Assembly: GCA_964621615.1 (NCBI GenBank)
Contig: CAZUMW010000007.1
Coordinates: 71,547 to 135,546 of the forward strand
Reading direction: 5' to 3'
Length of the DNA: 64,000 nt
Origin: CAZUMW01 sp964621615
Lineage (GTDB): Bacteria > Desulfobacterota > WTBG01 > CAIYCZ01 > CAIRTM01
The notes beneath the pieces are model-generated. The model was not told the origin of the DNA. It made no database searches and was given only the letters and a program-made list of their open reading frames with translations. Every line of letters begins with the position of its first letter. Within the stretch, counting starts at the first letter, position 1. The translations under genes and the position numbers were made by a program. This document shows, piece by piece, positions 34,559 through 43,485 of the stretch.

Positions 34559-35089
34559 ATGGGACGACGGATAGTATGCGGGCTTCTCTATATTGCGGCA
34601 GGTATTCTGTATGCAGAAACCTGTCCGGCGATTGAAGAGAAAATCACGTTCCGTTATGACAGCGGGCAGATACGCTCCGTGTTTCACTTGCAAGACAGGC
34701 AGCTCGACGGTATGGCAAAAAAATATTTTCCCGACGGCACGCTGAAGGCTGAGGAGCGTTACCGTGAGGGCAGGCTGGACGGCACGGTAAACCACTATTA
34801 TGAAAACGCAACCCTCAAGGAATCGGCACAGTACAAAAACGGCCGGCGCCACGGTCAAACAAAAATCTACTATCCTGACGGCTCGCTTCGCGCTGTTATA
34901 TCATTCAAAAACGGCGCGCCTTCCGGTACGGCAAAAGTATACACCCCGAACGGCACGCTCCGCGCTGAGGCTGATATTGAAAAAGGGCACCGCGACGGAA
35001 TCACCAAAATATTTGACAACAACGGCACGCTCGATCACATCGATGTCTACCGGAGCGGCCGGCTCGTAAACAGCACGCAGACGAACTGA
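34559..35089 (+). CDS. Secreted MORN-variant repeat protein (YwqK-like)
   Basis: 176 residues. A probable signal peptide covers 1-24. About six repeats of roughly 22 residues follow, each of the form YxDGxLxAxxxYxxGxxxGxxK (examples YFPDGTLKAEERYREGRLDG and YYPDGSLRAVISFKNGAPSG). These are MORN-type repeats as in YwqK family proteins. It starts 36 bases after the HflK-like gene behind GGAGGGGGG and is probably the last gene of the SPFH operon. A role in the envelope at the periplasmic face is inferred from the signal peptide; the ligand is unknown. Confidence 0.8.
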   Translation: MGRRIVCGLLYIAAGILYAETCPAIEEKITFRYDSGQIRSVFHLQDRQLDGMAKKYFPDGTLKAEERYREGRLDGTVNHYYENATLKESAQYKNGRRHGQTKIYYPDGSLRAVISFKNGAPSGTAKVYTPNGTLRAEADIEKGHRDGITKIFDNNGTLDHIDVYRSGRLVNSTQTN

Positions 35090-35138
35090 ATGCTGCGCGT
35101 CCAACCGCTACAGCTGCTGCGCACGCACCATACACCCG

Positions 35139-35726
35139 CTATTTTTTCCACTCATACTTCGGCATTGAAAAATCAGGGTGATACTCCCGCAATATCACGT
35201 GATAAGGCACAAGTTTAATGAGCGTCAGCATCTCAAGCCCCTTCTTTACAAATGCTTCGGCATCCTTTCCCGACAGGTTCTGCTCGCGAATCATCGGCGA
35301 AAAAAGATTCCTCGCAACTTCCTGCATGCCCCATTTTCTGGCTTTGGACTTGAACTGCCGGGGGTTGCTGCGCGCGGTTATCAGCTCGGCGTCCGCAAAT
35401 ATCTGCAGGCTTCTCTGCACCCGGCGATGCGTCATTGGCTGCTCATACACCGCAGCGGAAACCCTTGGGTTTCGCCGAATATTGCCGAGCTTTCCTCCCG
35501 GCTCCCCGAAAATATACAGCGTCATTCCTTCGTTAAAAAACTCGAGCGTTGTCGCACGGGGCGTATCTTTAGAGCACGTTGCAAGCACCAGCGCATTCCG
35601 GTGAACCATACCGCAGCTGTGCTTACCGTGCTTTGTATCGACCTGGGCGGATGAAGCATCAAGAAAATCAATTATCGTTTTGCGGATTTCAGATTTCGTC
35701 TTTTTACTGGTAGAGTGCGCTGCCAT
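35139..35726 (-). CDS. Pyridoxamine 5'-phosphate oxidase-fold flavin protein
   Basis: 195 residues from the ATG at 35726, which follows GGAGAAACGTT; the upstream in-frame ATG at 35762 lacks a site. The split-barrel pattern is ALVLATCSKDTPRATTLEFF, then TLYIFGEPGGKLGNIRRNPR and VSAAVYEQP. The last 60 residues are helical. Members of the family bind FMN, F420 or haem and do varied redox chemistry; the substrate is not predictable. It is convergent with the MORN gene. Confidence 0.8.
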   Translation of the reverse strand: MAAHSTSKKTKSEIRKTIIDFLDASSAQVDTKHGKHSCGMVHRNALVLATCSKDTPRATTLEFFNEGMTLYIFGEPGGKLGNIRRNPRVSAAVYEQPMTHRRVQRSLQIFADAELITARSNPRQFKSKARKWGMQEVARNLFSPMIREQNLSGKDAEAFVKKGLEMLTLIKLVPYHVILREYHPDFSMPKYEWKK

Positions 35727-36207
35727 AACGTTTCTCCTTTCAAAATTATTTATTTTGCACATATAAACTATAAATTGTATACAATCATATCATAGTATAT
35801 ACCGGCAATGTAAAGTGAATATTGTTCATTGCCATCTCCTCTTCCGCATTGCTATAATATACTGGGAGATGTTTCGGGCATTTTTTGTGATTCTTATCGC
35901 TGTGTCATTGAACCGCTACCCCGACATGACTTTCTTTATCATTGCCCGGCGGCAGGATGCCGTGTCTCAATAGCGCGGCGTCATTTCGAACGAATCTGAG
36001 AAATTTTAACCGCTTGAAATGACAAAAATATTTAATTACGACACAGCCTCGACAGTCCGGGCAATCCAGTAACATCGATTCATTCGCATTACATGAAAGA
36101 AGCGCATGCACAGCAGCGATACTATATAAGAGGCTGTAATGAAAACCTATACCGATAGGAAGTTCGATCATGAAACATAACATAAACCGTAGACAAGGCA
36201 GGTATCC
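35727..36207. other. Intergenic region with a small hairpin repeat (arms 35980-35987 and 36016-36023)
   Basis: 480 bases without a supported gene. The arms GTCATTTC and GAAATGAC enclose about 28 bases. The sequence around 35980-36025 reads like a member of the small dispersed repeats common in deltaproteobacterial intergenic regions, though no second copy was found in this window. Confidence 0.4.
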
Positions 36208-36780
36208 ATGACCACATCAGATACAAAAAAGCTTTCCTGGAAGGATGTAAGCCGGCAGGAGCTGCTTGACTGCAGAATATTTAAAATTATAAAAGCGCAC
36301 CGCAGGGCCTCCTGGGGAACGGAAGCCGACTTTTTCATGGTATCGGCACCGGACTGGTCGATCATCATCCCCCGCCTGAGGGATAAGCATGGCCGCAGCT
36401 GTTTTCTCATGGTCCGCCAGTACCGCCACGGCAGCAGCTCCGTGACGCTTGAATTCCCCGCGGGCACCGTTGACCCCGGCGAAAGCCCTGCGGCAACCGC
36501 AGGCAGGGAGCTTGAGGAGGAAACAGGCTACCGGGCGGAGCGTATCACCCTGATTGGATCAATTAACCCGAATCCCGCATTCATGACAAACACCTGCTAT
36601 ACGTTTGTTGCCGAGGGGCTTGCCGATACCTGCAAAAAGCAGTTCGATGAACATGAAATGATACGCACAGAGCTTGTGCCCGAAACAGATATTGAAGCCC
36701 ATATCGACAGCGGTGCGCTTAACAGCGCAACCATGATGCAGGCTCTGTACTGGTACAAAAAATGGAACAATAACACATAG
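36208..36780 (+). CDS. Nudix hydrolase, ADP-ribose pyrophosphatase type
   Basis: 190 residues. The Nudix box is GESPAATAGRELEEETGYRA, complete with the REXXEE core. The N-terminal strand region (FFMVSAPDWSIIIP) and the segment FPAGTVDPGE before the box match ADP-ribose and sugar-nucleotide pyrophosphatases. It probably clears ADP-ribose or a related dinucleotide in the cytoplasm. It lies 14 bases upstream of the PPC gene and is likely co-transcribed. Confidence 0.88.
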   Translation: MTTSDTKKLSWKDVSRQELLDCRIFKIIKAHRRASWGTEADFFMVSAPDWSIIIPRLRDKHGRSCFLMVRQYRHGSSSVTLEFPAGTVDPGESPAATAGRELEEETGYRAERITLIGSINPNPAFMTNTCYTFVAEGLADTCKKQFDEHEMIRTELVPETDIEAHIDSGALNSATMMQALYWYKKWNNNT

Positions 36781-36794
36781 CGGGGATACGCACC

Positions 36795-37220
36795 ATGCAG
36801 CAGGAATGTTTTGTAAAGAGAACGCTTCTGGCATCGCTCCCCCACGGCCGGGACCTTGCGGAAGCGCTTCAAGACATTATCAGGCAGGAAAGCATAACGC
36901 TCGGCGTTTTCACCCTTATCGGTGCAGTTCGCTGCGCCTCGTTCGGCTATTACGATCAGCGCGGCAAAGCGTACAAGCACATATCCCGGGATATTCCCTG
37001 TGAGATCGCATCTTGCAGCGGCAATATTTCGATGAAAGAGGGTAGCCCGATGGTTCATGCGCATATATTGTTCGGCGCCGGTGACGGCAGCGCCTTCGGC
37101 GGGCACCTTATGTCCCCCACAACCATTTTCGCCGCAGAGCTGCACCTGACAGAACTTGAAGGCGAGCCGCCGGTACGGCGCTATGACGAGGCAACCGGCC
37201 TCATGCTCTGGAAACAATAA
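36795..37220 (+). CDS. PPC-domain (DUF296) protein
   Basis: 141 residues. The family pattern is visible: ITLGVFTLIGAVRCASFGYY, CSGNISMKEGSPMVHAHILF, then DGSAFGGHLMSPTTIFAAEL with the conserved H residues in MVHAHI and GGHL. PPC proteins are trimers; plant homologues carry AT-hook DNA-binding regions, but bacterial single-domain versions are of unknown function. The gene ends at a bidirectional terminator. Confidence 0.85.
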   Translation: MQQECFVKRTLLASLPHGRDLAEALQDIIRQESITLGVFTLIGAVRCASFGYYDQRGKAYKHISRDIPCEIASCSGNISMKEGSPMVHAHILFGAGDGSAFGGHLMSPTTIFAAELHLTELEGEPPVRRYDEATGLMLWKQ

Positions 37221-37244
37221 AGGGCGTGTATATACACGCCCTTT
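37219..37244. terminator. Bidirectional terminator
   Basis: A perfect palindrome with the arms AAAGGGCGTGTAT and ATACACGCCCTTT, flanked by AT-rich sequence, sits between the convergent PPC and serA genes and can end both transcripts. Confidence 0.85.
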
Positions 37245-37298
37245 ATAAAACAGACATTACAAACACATTTTCAAGCAGTCGGCCGGCGACATATAAGC

Positions 37299-38462
37299 TC
37301 AGATCACCCGGACCATAACCACGCCCTCGATAGCCCTGAGCTTGGAGACAACACCTTCATCGACCGTGCTGTCAATGTCGATGATATTATAGGCATAGTC
37401 GCCTTTGCTTTTGTTGAGCATATCGGTGATGTTGATGTTTTCCGATGCCAGCACGGGCGTTATCTGTCCGATCATGTTCGGGACATTTTTATTGGCGACG
37501 ATTATTCTGTTCTGTCCGGACCGCGGCAGCACGCACTCAGGGAAATTCACGGAATTGACAATGTTGCCGTCCTCGAGGTAGTCTCGAAGCTGCTTCACAG
37601 CCATCACTGCACAATTTTCCTCGGACTCAGGAGTCGATGCGCCGAGATGCGGTATTGAAATAATATCATCAACATCAAGCATGTCATCGGTGGGAAAATC
37701 AGTCACATACATGGCTACCGTTCCCTCCTGAACCGCGCTGACCATGTCTGCGGAATGCACCAGCTCGCCGCGTGCAAAATTAAGTATTCGAACGCCCTTT
37801 TTCATGAGAGCGAACTTTTCTTTGTTGATGATACCGCGCGTTTCGCCGTTGAGGGGAATATGCAGGGAAATATAGTCACAGTCCGCAATGAGGCTGTCAA
37901 GGCTGATGGCTTTCCCGACCGTGCGCGACAGCCCCCAGGCTGAATCAACCGACAGAAAAGGATCATACCCGATCACCTCCATGCCGAGCGCCTCAGCATC
38001 GTTTGCCACCATCACGCCGATCGCGCCGAGACCGATCACCCCGAGCCGCTTGCCCTTTATCTCAGGGCCGGCAAAATCAGATTTGCCCTTCTCTATGAGC
38101 TTTGGCACCTCGTCACCTTTCCCGTGCAGGCTCTTGGCCCAGGTGATGCCGCGATACACCTTGCGCGATGCAATCAGCAGCCCCAGCAGCACCAACTCCT
38201 TGACACCGTTTGCATTTGCACCCGGCGTATTAAACACCACAATGCCCTGCTGGGCGCATTTTTCAACCGGTATATTGTTCACTCCGGCGCCGGCGCGGCC
38301 GATCGCCTTTACCGACTCGGGCAGCTCCATATCATGCATTTTCTGACTGCGAACCAGTATGGCATCGGGCTGTACGATTTCTGAGGCATACTCATACGTG
38401 TCGTGCGGGAGCAGATCAAGCCCGCGCGAGGATATTTTGTTGAGTGTCTGGATCTTAAACAT
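37299..38462 (-). CDS. serA: D-3-phosphoglycerate dehydrogenase
   Basis: 387 residues. The D-2-hydroxyacid dehydrogenase fold shows GRAGAGVNNIPV, the NAD-binding GVIGLGAIG and the catalytic Arg in NFARGEL. The catalytic His follows in ISIPHLGASTPESEE, and an ACT domain (about 315-387) closes the protein. It is the short SerA type that begins MFKIQTLNKIS. It oxidises 3-phosphoglycerate in serine synthesis and the ACT domain would allow serine feedback. The ATG is behind AGGAG. serC is not adjacent. Confidence 0.93.
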   Translation of the reverse strand: MFKIQTLNKISSRGLDLLPHDTYEYASEIVQPDAILVRSQKMHDMELPESVKAIGRAGAGVNNIPVEKCAQQGIVVFNTPGANANGVKELVLLGLLIASRKVYRGITWAKSLHGKGDEVPKLIEKGKSDFAGPEIKGKRLGVIGLGAIGVMVANDAEALGMEVIGYDPFLSVDSAWGLSRTVGKAISLDSLIADCDYISLHIPLNGETRGIINKEKFALMKKGVRILNFARGELVHSADMVSAVQEGTVAMYVTDFPTDDMLDVDDIISIPHLGASTPESEENCAVMAVKQLRDYLEDGNIVNSVNFPECVLPRSGQNRIIVANKNVPNMIGQITPVLASENINITDMLNKSKGDYAYNIIDIDSTVDEGVVSKLRAIEGVVMVRVI

Positions 38463-38604
38463 ACCTGCGACTCCTTGACTGTGGGATTAATACGGTTCAT
38501 TTACAGCAGCTCGGTTCATAGAGACAAATTATACCCGAACGTACAGTGAGGTCAAGGCCTGTTTGGCGGAGGAATAGACCGCAGGGCCGAAGATCAATCG
38601 GGTT

Positions 38605-40089
38605 TCAGCCGGCGCCGGAGAGGACACTGCGGCGCCCGCACCCTTTTCTGAACCGCCACAGCCACACGATCCAGAATGCAAAAAGCGGCAGTATGCTGAG
38701 CAGGCTGTGCGGAAAAATAATCTCGCCCAGATTAAAGGAATTAAAATTGGGCATCCAGTGCTCAATTTTTTCAAGCTTGTAAATGCTGGGGTAATGATGG
38801 AAATGCGACACAGGTACCGGATTTATTGAGACATTGCCCCGAAGAATGTTAGGCAGGATGACCTCGCCGATCGGGTTGTGCACCTGGCGCGGTATTTCAT
38901 TTCCCACGGCCGTAATCGAAAGATTTATCAGCACGGACACGGCTCCCAGCACAACAAACGATTTCGGCAGCTTTGGCCAGGCATACACTGCAAGCACATA
39001 CGCGAAGGGAAATGCCGGAAGAAGATACCGCGGCCCGACGGCGGAGCCGCCGTGCCATGCATGAAACGCAGAAATAAAAACAAAGAAAGCCGCAGCAGCA
39101 CAGGCACACACAAGCCCTTCTGCCACGAGGGTCCTGCGCGTATACATATAATACAGGCCGGGCAGAATCATGAGCATCACGGGTGCGCAGAAAAACAGCC
39201 CCCGGTAAGGAGAAACAAGCATCTGTATCATACGGCGCGGGTCGGGCAAGCCGAACAGGCTGCCGCTGCTGTACCACATAACCATGTCATTGGCGAACTG
39301 GTAGCTCGAGCTGAGCGGACCGCCGAAGCAGACGGTATTGTACCACAGCTGCGCGCCTCCTGCCGGAACGCAGCCAAGCAGAAACCAGAAGGCCCGCTTC
39401 CGCCCTTCACGAACGCTCACCAGGTACACGAAAACCGCTGCCAGAATAAAGACTGCCGAGGGCTCGATCAGCACGGCAGCAGAAGCAGCAGCTCCGGAAA
39501 ATAAAACGGCTGCATCCGGTTTCCGGGTTTTTCCGTGACGAATAAGCACAGCAGGCACAAATGACAGAAAGCCGAAAAACGCAGCGGGCAGATGGCAATA
39601 AAAGGTGGTGCTGTATGAAAAGGCGGTCGTTCCGAAGCCGAAAAAAACCGTCATTATAAGCGCTGCGCGGTCACTGAGTCCGAAAAAGCGACGGAACACA
39701 GAGAACAGCAGCACGCACAGCAGGCTTGCGCACAGCACCACGGTACACAGCGTGCTGACATAGGTGCTGATGAGCACCTGCGCTTCCTGATCATGGGGAA
39801 TAATTCTCGAAAGAACGTATTCAGTGATACCGAACGGCACCACCGCCATGAATGAAAGCCCCGGCGATTTATTGGTGTAATAATGTCCGTTGCGGTAGGC
39901 CCAGTCGCCGGTATTGACGAACTCGAATGCGGGGTTCAGGGAGTCTTCCTTGTAGGCGTCAATATGAAAGGCGTGCTGATGGATTATGGCCCGGGTTAAA
40001 CAAATGCGTGAGTTCTGATTCCAGCCCCCGCCCTGAAAAAAATACCCGTAGGTAACAAAGAAAAGAATAAATACAGATAACCGTTTCAT
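38605..40089 (-). CDS. Polytopic membrane protein, GT-C/PMT-like glycosyltransferase candidate
   Basis: 494 residues with about eleven hydrophobic helices. The first periplasmic loop has Asp residues (HIDAYKEDSLNPA) and GDWAYRNGHYYTNKSPGLSF, and later loops contain a WHGGSAVGPRYLLP segment. The layout resembles GT-C enzymes that transfer sugars from polyprenyl phosphates. The canonical DxD/ExD of the first loop is not certain, so the enzymatic call is tentative. It stands alone. No strong ribosome site precedes the ATG. Confidence 0.7.
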   Translation of the reverse strand: MKRLSVFILFFVTYGYFFQGGGWNQNSRICLTRAIIHQHAFHIDAYKEDSLNPAFEFVNTGDWAYRNGHYYTNKSPGLSFMAVVPFGITEYVLSRIIPHDQEAQVLISTYVSTLCTVVLCASLLCVLLFSVFRRFFGLSDRAALIMTVFFGFGTTAFSYSTTFYCHLPAAFFGFLSFVPAVLIRHGKTRKPDAAVLFSGAAASAAVLIEPSAVFILAAVFVYLVSVREGRKRAFWFLLGCVPAGGAQLWYNTVCFGGPLSSSYQFANDMVMWYSSGSLFGLPDPRRMIQMLVSPYRGLFFCAPVMLMILPGLYYMYTRRTLVAEGLVCACAAAAFFVFISAFHAWHGGSAVGPRYLLPAFPFAYVLAVYAWPKLPKSFVVLGAVSVLINLSITAVGNEIPRQVHNPIGEVILPNILRGNVSINPVPVSHFHHYPSIYKLEKIEHWMPNFNSFNLGEIIFPHSLLSILPLFAFWIVWLWRFRKGCGRRSVLSGAG

Positions 40090-40188
40090 AGATGTATCTT
40101 ATTAAACCAATACGGGGGTCGTTGTCAATAAAAGGAAATCAAGGTGGGCTGAACAGCACCTGTTCTGACACATTACTTTTCAGCGATT

Positions 40189-40435
40189 TGTCACGAATAT
40201 GTTGAATTTCATGCCTGATAATGTTACCCGTGACAATATGAGAATCGGGGGGTGCCTGTAAAGGTATCGCAAATCTGCACTTCTGATAGTTTATATATGT
40301 GAGCAGATTATCGGGTGAACTGAATCGATATGTTTCGTTGTCAGCGAAGCGTTTGTCGTTGTCGTAAACGAGAAGCCTTCGATCAGAGAACGCAAAAAAC
40401 GACTACGACAACGATTAAGTGATTATCGTGGCTAA
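40189..40435 (+). repeat. Dispersed hairpin repeat, copy B
   Basis: 40189-40250 matches the reverse complement of 2029-2087, and 40323-40416 matches the reverse complement of 1886-1981, in the same order. The hairpin arms around GTCGTTGTCGTA and CTACGACAACGA are conserved. The middle (40251-40320) differs between the copies. The rest of 40090-40538 holds no gene. Confidence 0.8.
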
Positions 40436-40538
40436 CCTTAAAAATTCCGCCGTCTCAGAATTCCGGATTACATCAAAACCGCAGTTATTTTTAATCTGGA
40501 CCTTTGGAAAATAACTTTTTTGGGTGTAAGTTACGATA

Positions 40539-40682
40539 ATGTTAAATCCTGAAATATTTTCTATGGACCTTGTCGTCGGCATGGGTATCGCAGATGTCAG
40601 AGAGCCCGGTGATACTGCCCGGAAAAAGCAGTCATTGCAGAAAGCCTATAATCTTGGTGCCCTGCTGTGCGCGGATGCGTAA
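40539..40682 (+). CDS. Possible small protein (47 aa), weak
   Basis: An ATG frame reads MLNPEIFSMDLVVGMGIADV and ends ALLCADA. It is soluble with no recognised motif and no clear ribosome site. It lies 21 bases upstream of the PAS pseudogene. It may be a remnant or chance frame. Confidence 0.25.
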   Translation: MLNPEIFSMDLVVGMGIADVREPGDTARKKQSLQKAYNLGALLCADA

Positions 40683-40703
40683 AGGATTAATTCGGTAATT
40701 TTT

Positions 40704-41425
40704 ATGAAACACAACCAATCCCTCAAAGAGCTGCAGAAAAAAGTTGCGCACCTGGAAGATGAGCTCGCCGCAAAAAATGAGGCTTTAAGAGCTCTGAAGG
40801 AGTCAGATGAGAATTTCAGGCTGCTTGCAGAGCACACAAATGACGCAATTTTTATCATCGATACGGATCAACAGCTAACCTATATAAATCCGGCTGCGAC
40901 ACATTTGTATGGCTTTACCATAGAAGAATTAAAACAGATTCCTTTTGACCAGCGTTATACACCGGAATCTGTTCAGCGCATATGGGAGGCCGTGAAAAAG
41001 CACCGGCAGCACCTTGAGCTCGGAGAAACTGATAGGACACCCTTCGCTCTGGAATTGCAGCATTATCACAAAAACGGCGGCCTGGTTGATTTGGAGACAA
41101 TTGTTTCCCCTGTATACGAGGCGGATGGCACCTACCGGTGTGCAGCAGGTATTGCCCGTGACATTAGAAAACGAAAAAAATGGAGCGAAGCCTTCATCTT
41201 CATTCGGCTGCAATAAATCAGATAAAAGATCTCATTACCGTTACCGATCTTGACGGTTTTATTGCCTACGTTAATGATGCAGAGTGTTTCGCCCGGGGGA
41301 AAGCCCGGGATGATCTGATAGGGCAGCATGTGTCCATTTATGGCACGGGAAGCGCGGCTGAAGAAAAATCAGAGGATATTATTCAAAAGAGTGTGCAAAA
41401 CGGCTTCTGGCGGGGATTATCCAGA
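40704..41425 (+). pseudogene. PAS-domain sensor gene, frameshifted and cut short
   Basis: The first frame gives a coiled coil and a PAS domain (AEHTNDAIFIIDTDQQLTYI) ending in GIARDIRKRKK. The seven-A run at 41174-41180 then breaks the frame; one more A would rejoin KK to MERSLHLHSAAINQIKDLIT and a second PAS domain. That domain stops abruptly after NGFWRG near 41415, where the convergent chemoreceptor gene begins. No kinase or GGDEF output remains. So there are two lesions: a homopolymer frameshift and a 3' truncation. The original was probably a multi-PAS histidine kinase. Confidence 0.8.
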
Positions 41426-43201
41426 GTTCAATTGCCATTTCAAATCTTCCGAATTCCTGTCATCTGTGCATTGAAATTCAGAGGATTGATCAGAATCCTG
41501 AATATTTTTCACATTAACCCCCTCAACAATTCGTATGAGGCTTCTGACAATGTCTTTGAGCTCCTCAGCCTGCGCTGCCATATGCTGACTCGCTGATGCT
41601 GATTCCTCTGCACTAGCGGAGGTGTTTTGAACAATTTTATCCATTTGTGCTACTGTCGAATTGATCTGGGTTATTCCCTGTGCCTGATCGTTGCTCGCTG
41701 AGGCAATTTCATCAGTAAAGATTTCGACTTTTTTTATGCTGTTCAAAATATTTTCAAGTGCCTGGTTTGCTTCATTCGCCTGCCGCGTTCCTTCGGTGGT
41801 TCGGTTTACACTTTCGGATATAAGCTTGCTGGTTTCTTTTGCCTGCTCTGCTGAACGCTGCGCAAGTGTCCGCACCTCATCAGCGACAACTGCAAAGCCT
41901 CTGCCTGTTTCGCCTGCACGTGCAGCCTCTACGGCAGCATTGAGTGACAGCAGATTAGTCTGGAATGCAATCTCTTCTATTGCCTGAGTGATGCTGGTTA
42001 TCTGAGAGGCACTCTCATTAATACCCTCCATAGCCATCATAAGCTTCTGCATTGATTCAGCTCCGTCACGGGCTGCGCCGGCTGTTTTGTTTACCAGCTC
42101 CCGAACATTGTGTGAACTGTCGGAATTTCGCTGTGCCATGGAGGAAAGCTCTTCCAGCGATGCAGCAGTTTCTTCCAGCGAAGATGCCTGTTCACTGGTC
42201 GAGTGAGCAAGAGTCTGGCTTGCGGAGGATACCTCTTGAGCAGAGCCGTTTATCTGATCAGAGCTTATTCCCAATGAATCTATGGCCCGGTAAATCGGCT
42301 TGACGATCGACCTGCTGAAAACAACAGCTACTGCTACGGCAAGCGCGATAACGCACAGCGCAATAACAAAGTTTATTGTTCCCAGGTTTTTGCCGGGAGC
42401 AAGAATTTCGGATTTATCAGCTGTAGTCACAATGAACCACTGCAATTCCTCATAATGACTGCATGCAGCAATTTTGTCGGTGCCCCCCTCTGTATACTCG
42501 ACAGTGCCGCCTTTTTGATCAGGCATGGCCCTTACTACTGCACCGCCAGGGGTCATTAGCCGGCTGCTGTCAGGATGCCCGATAATTTTACAATCGTTGT
42601 CCAGCACAAAAATAAATCCGGTTTTGCCGAACCGAACCGGTGAAACAAAATGTCTGTTAAAATATTCAAGGCTTATAGCGCCGGTTATTACCCCAACCGG
42701 AGTGCCTTCTTTCATAACCGGACCGGCTATAACAAAAACAGGACGGCGCTGTGCATCGGTAAACACATCCGAAAAAACAACATCCCCTTCACGTGCTTTA
42801 TTGAACCATTCACGGGAGCTGATATTTTTCCCGGATTGTGTATCACTGTCAGAGGACGCAATAATGTCTCCTTTATTATCTGCAATGTTTAATGAGTAAT
42901 AAAAGTCATAGTCCTTAACAAGCTCTGCAAGTTCTTTATTCGCCATTTTATGAAATGCTCCGTCGATAACAACGCTGAAAACATCAAGCTTCCCCCAGTA
43001 GCGGATTTCAAGCTTCCTGTCCTGAATCCATGTATCAATGTGACTTTGTACGACACCGACAAGGCGCCTTTTTTGATCCTCACTGATACTGCCTATGGTT
43101 TTATTTGAATTGGCAATGGAAAAAACAGTTGAAACAGTCAATCCGGTAACTACCAGCAATACCGTTGTCAGAACGAATTTCGTCTTGAGTGTCAGTTTCA
43201 T
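41417..43201 (-). CDS. Methyl-accepting chemotaxis protein with dCache sensor
   Basis: 594 residues. A membrane helix (10-30), a periplasmic dCache-type domain (35-275, with YYSLNIADNKGDIIASSDSD and SREWFNKAREG), and a second helix (about 280-303). No canonical HAMP is obvious before the signalling domain. The MCP hairpin tip is IEEIAFQTNLLSLNAAVEAA, and GRGFAVVADEVRTLA follows. It would sense a small ligand and signal to CheA. The tail after the tip is short and overlaps the truncated PAS gene, so its last residues (about 583-594) may be altered by that junction. No che genes are in the window. Confidence 0.9.
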   Translation of the reverse strand: MKLTLKTKFVLTTVLLVVTGLTVSTVFSIANSNKTIGSISEDQKRRLVGVVQSHIDTWIQDRKLEIRYWGKLDVFSVVIDGAFHKMANKELAELVKDYDFYYSLNIADNKGDIIASSDSDTQSGKNISSREWFNKAREGDVVFSDVFTDAQRRPVFVIAGPVMKEGTPVGVITGAISLEYFNRHFVSPVRFGKTGFIFVLDNDCKIIGHPDSSRLMTPGGAVVRAMPDQKGGTVEYTEGGTDKIAACSHYEELQWFIVTTADKSEILAPGKNLGTINFVIALCVIALAVAVAVVFSRSIVKPIYRAIDSLGISSDQINGSAQEVSSASQTLAHSTSEQASSLEETAASLEELSSMAQRNSDSSHNVRELVNKTAGAARDGAESMQKLMMAMEGINESASQITSITQAIEEIAFQTNLLSLNAAVEAARAGETGRGFAVVADEVRTLAQRSAEQAKETSKLISESVNRTTEGTRQANEANQALENILNSIKKVEIFTDEIASASNDQAQGITQINSTVAQMDKIVQNTSASAEESASASQHMAAQAEELKDIVRSLIRIVEGVNVKNIQDSDQSSEFQCTDDRNSEDLKWQLNSG

Positions 43202-43485
43202 ATCTGCGTGGCTCCTTTACAGTGTATGGTTTGTTACATTGTGGCCAAAGAAATGCATAGCTATATATGTACTGTGTAATCAATGCCCCATATTATTCGA
43301 CCCCATTGTTAATTTTTCTTTTTTTTGAAAAAAAAAGACCAAAAAGACAATGGTCCCCTCGAAAATAGATATCAGATGTTGTTTTGGATTAAATGTGCAG
43401 CGTTGCTACGAAAGAATGAACGCTGGAACGTGGCGGTTATATAGTATTAATTCAATTTGTATTATAAACGGTATTTATGTTGTGT

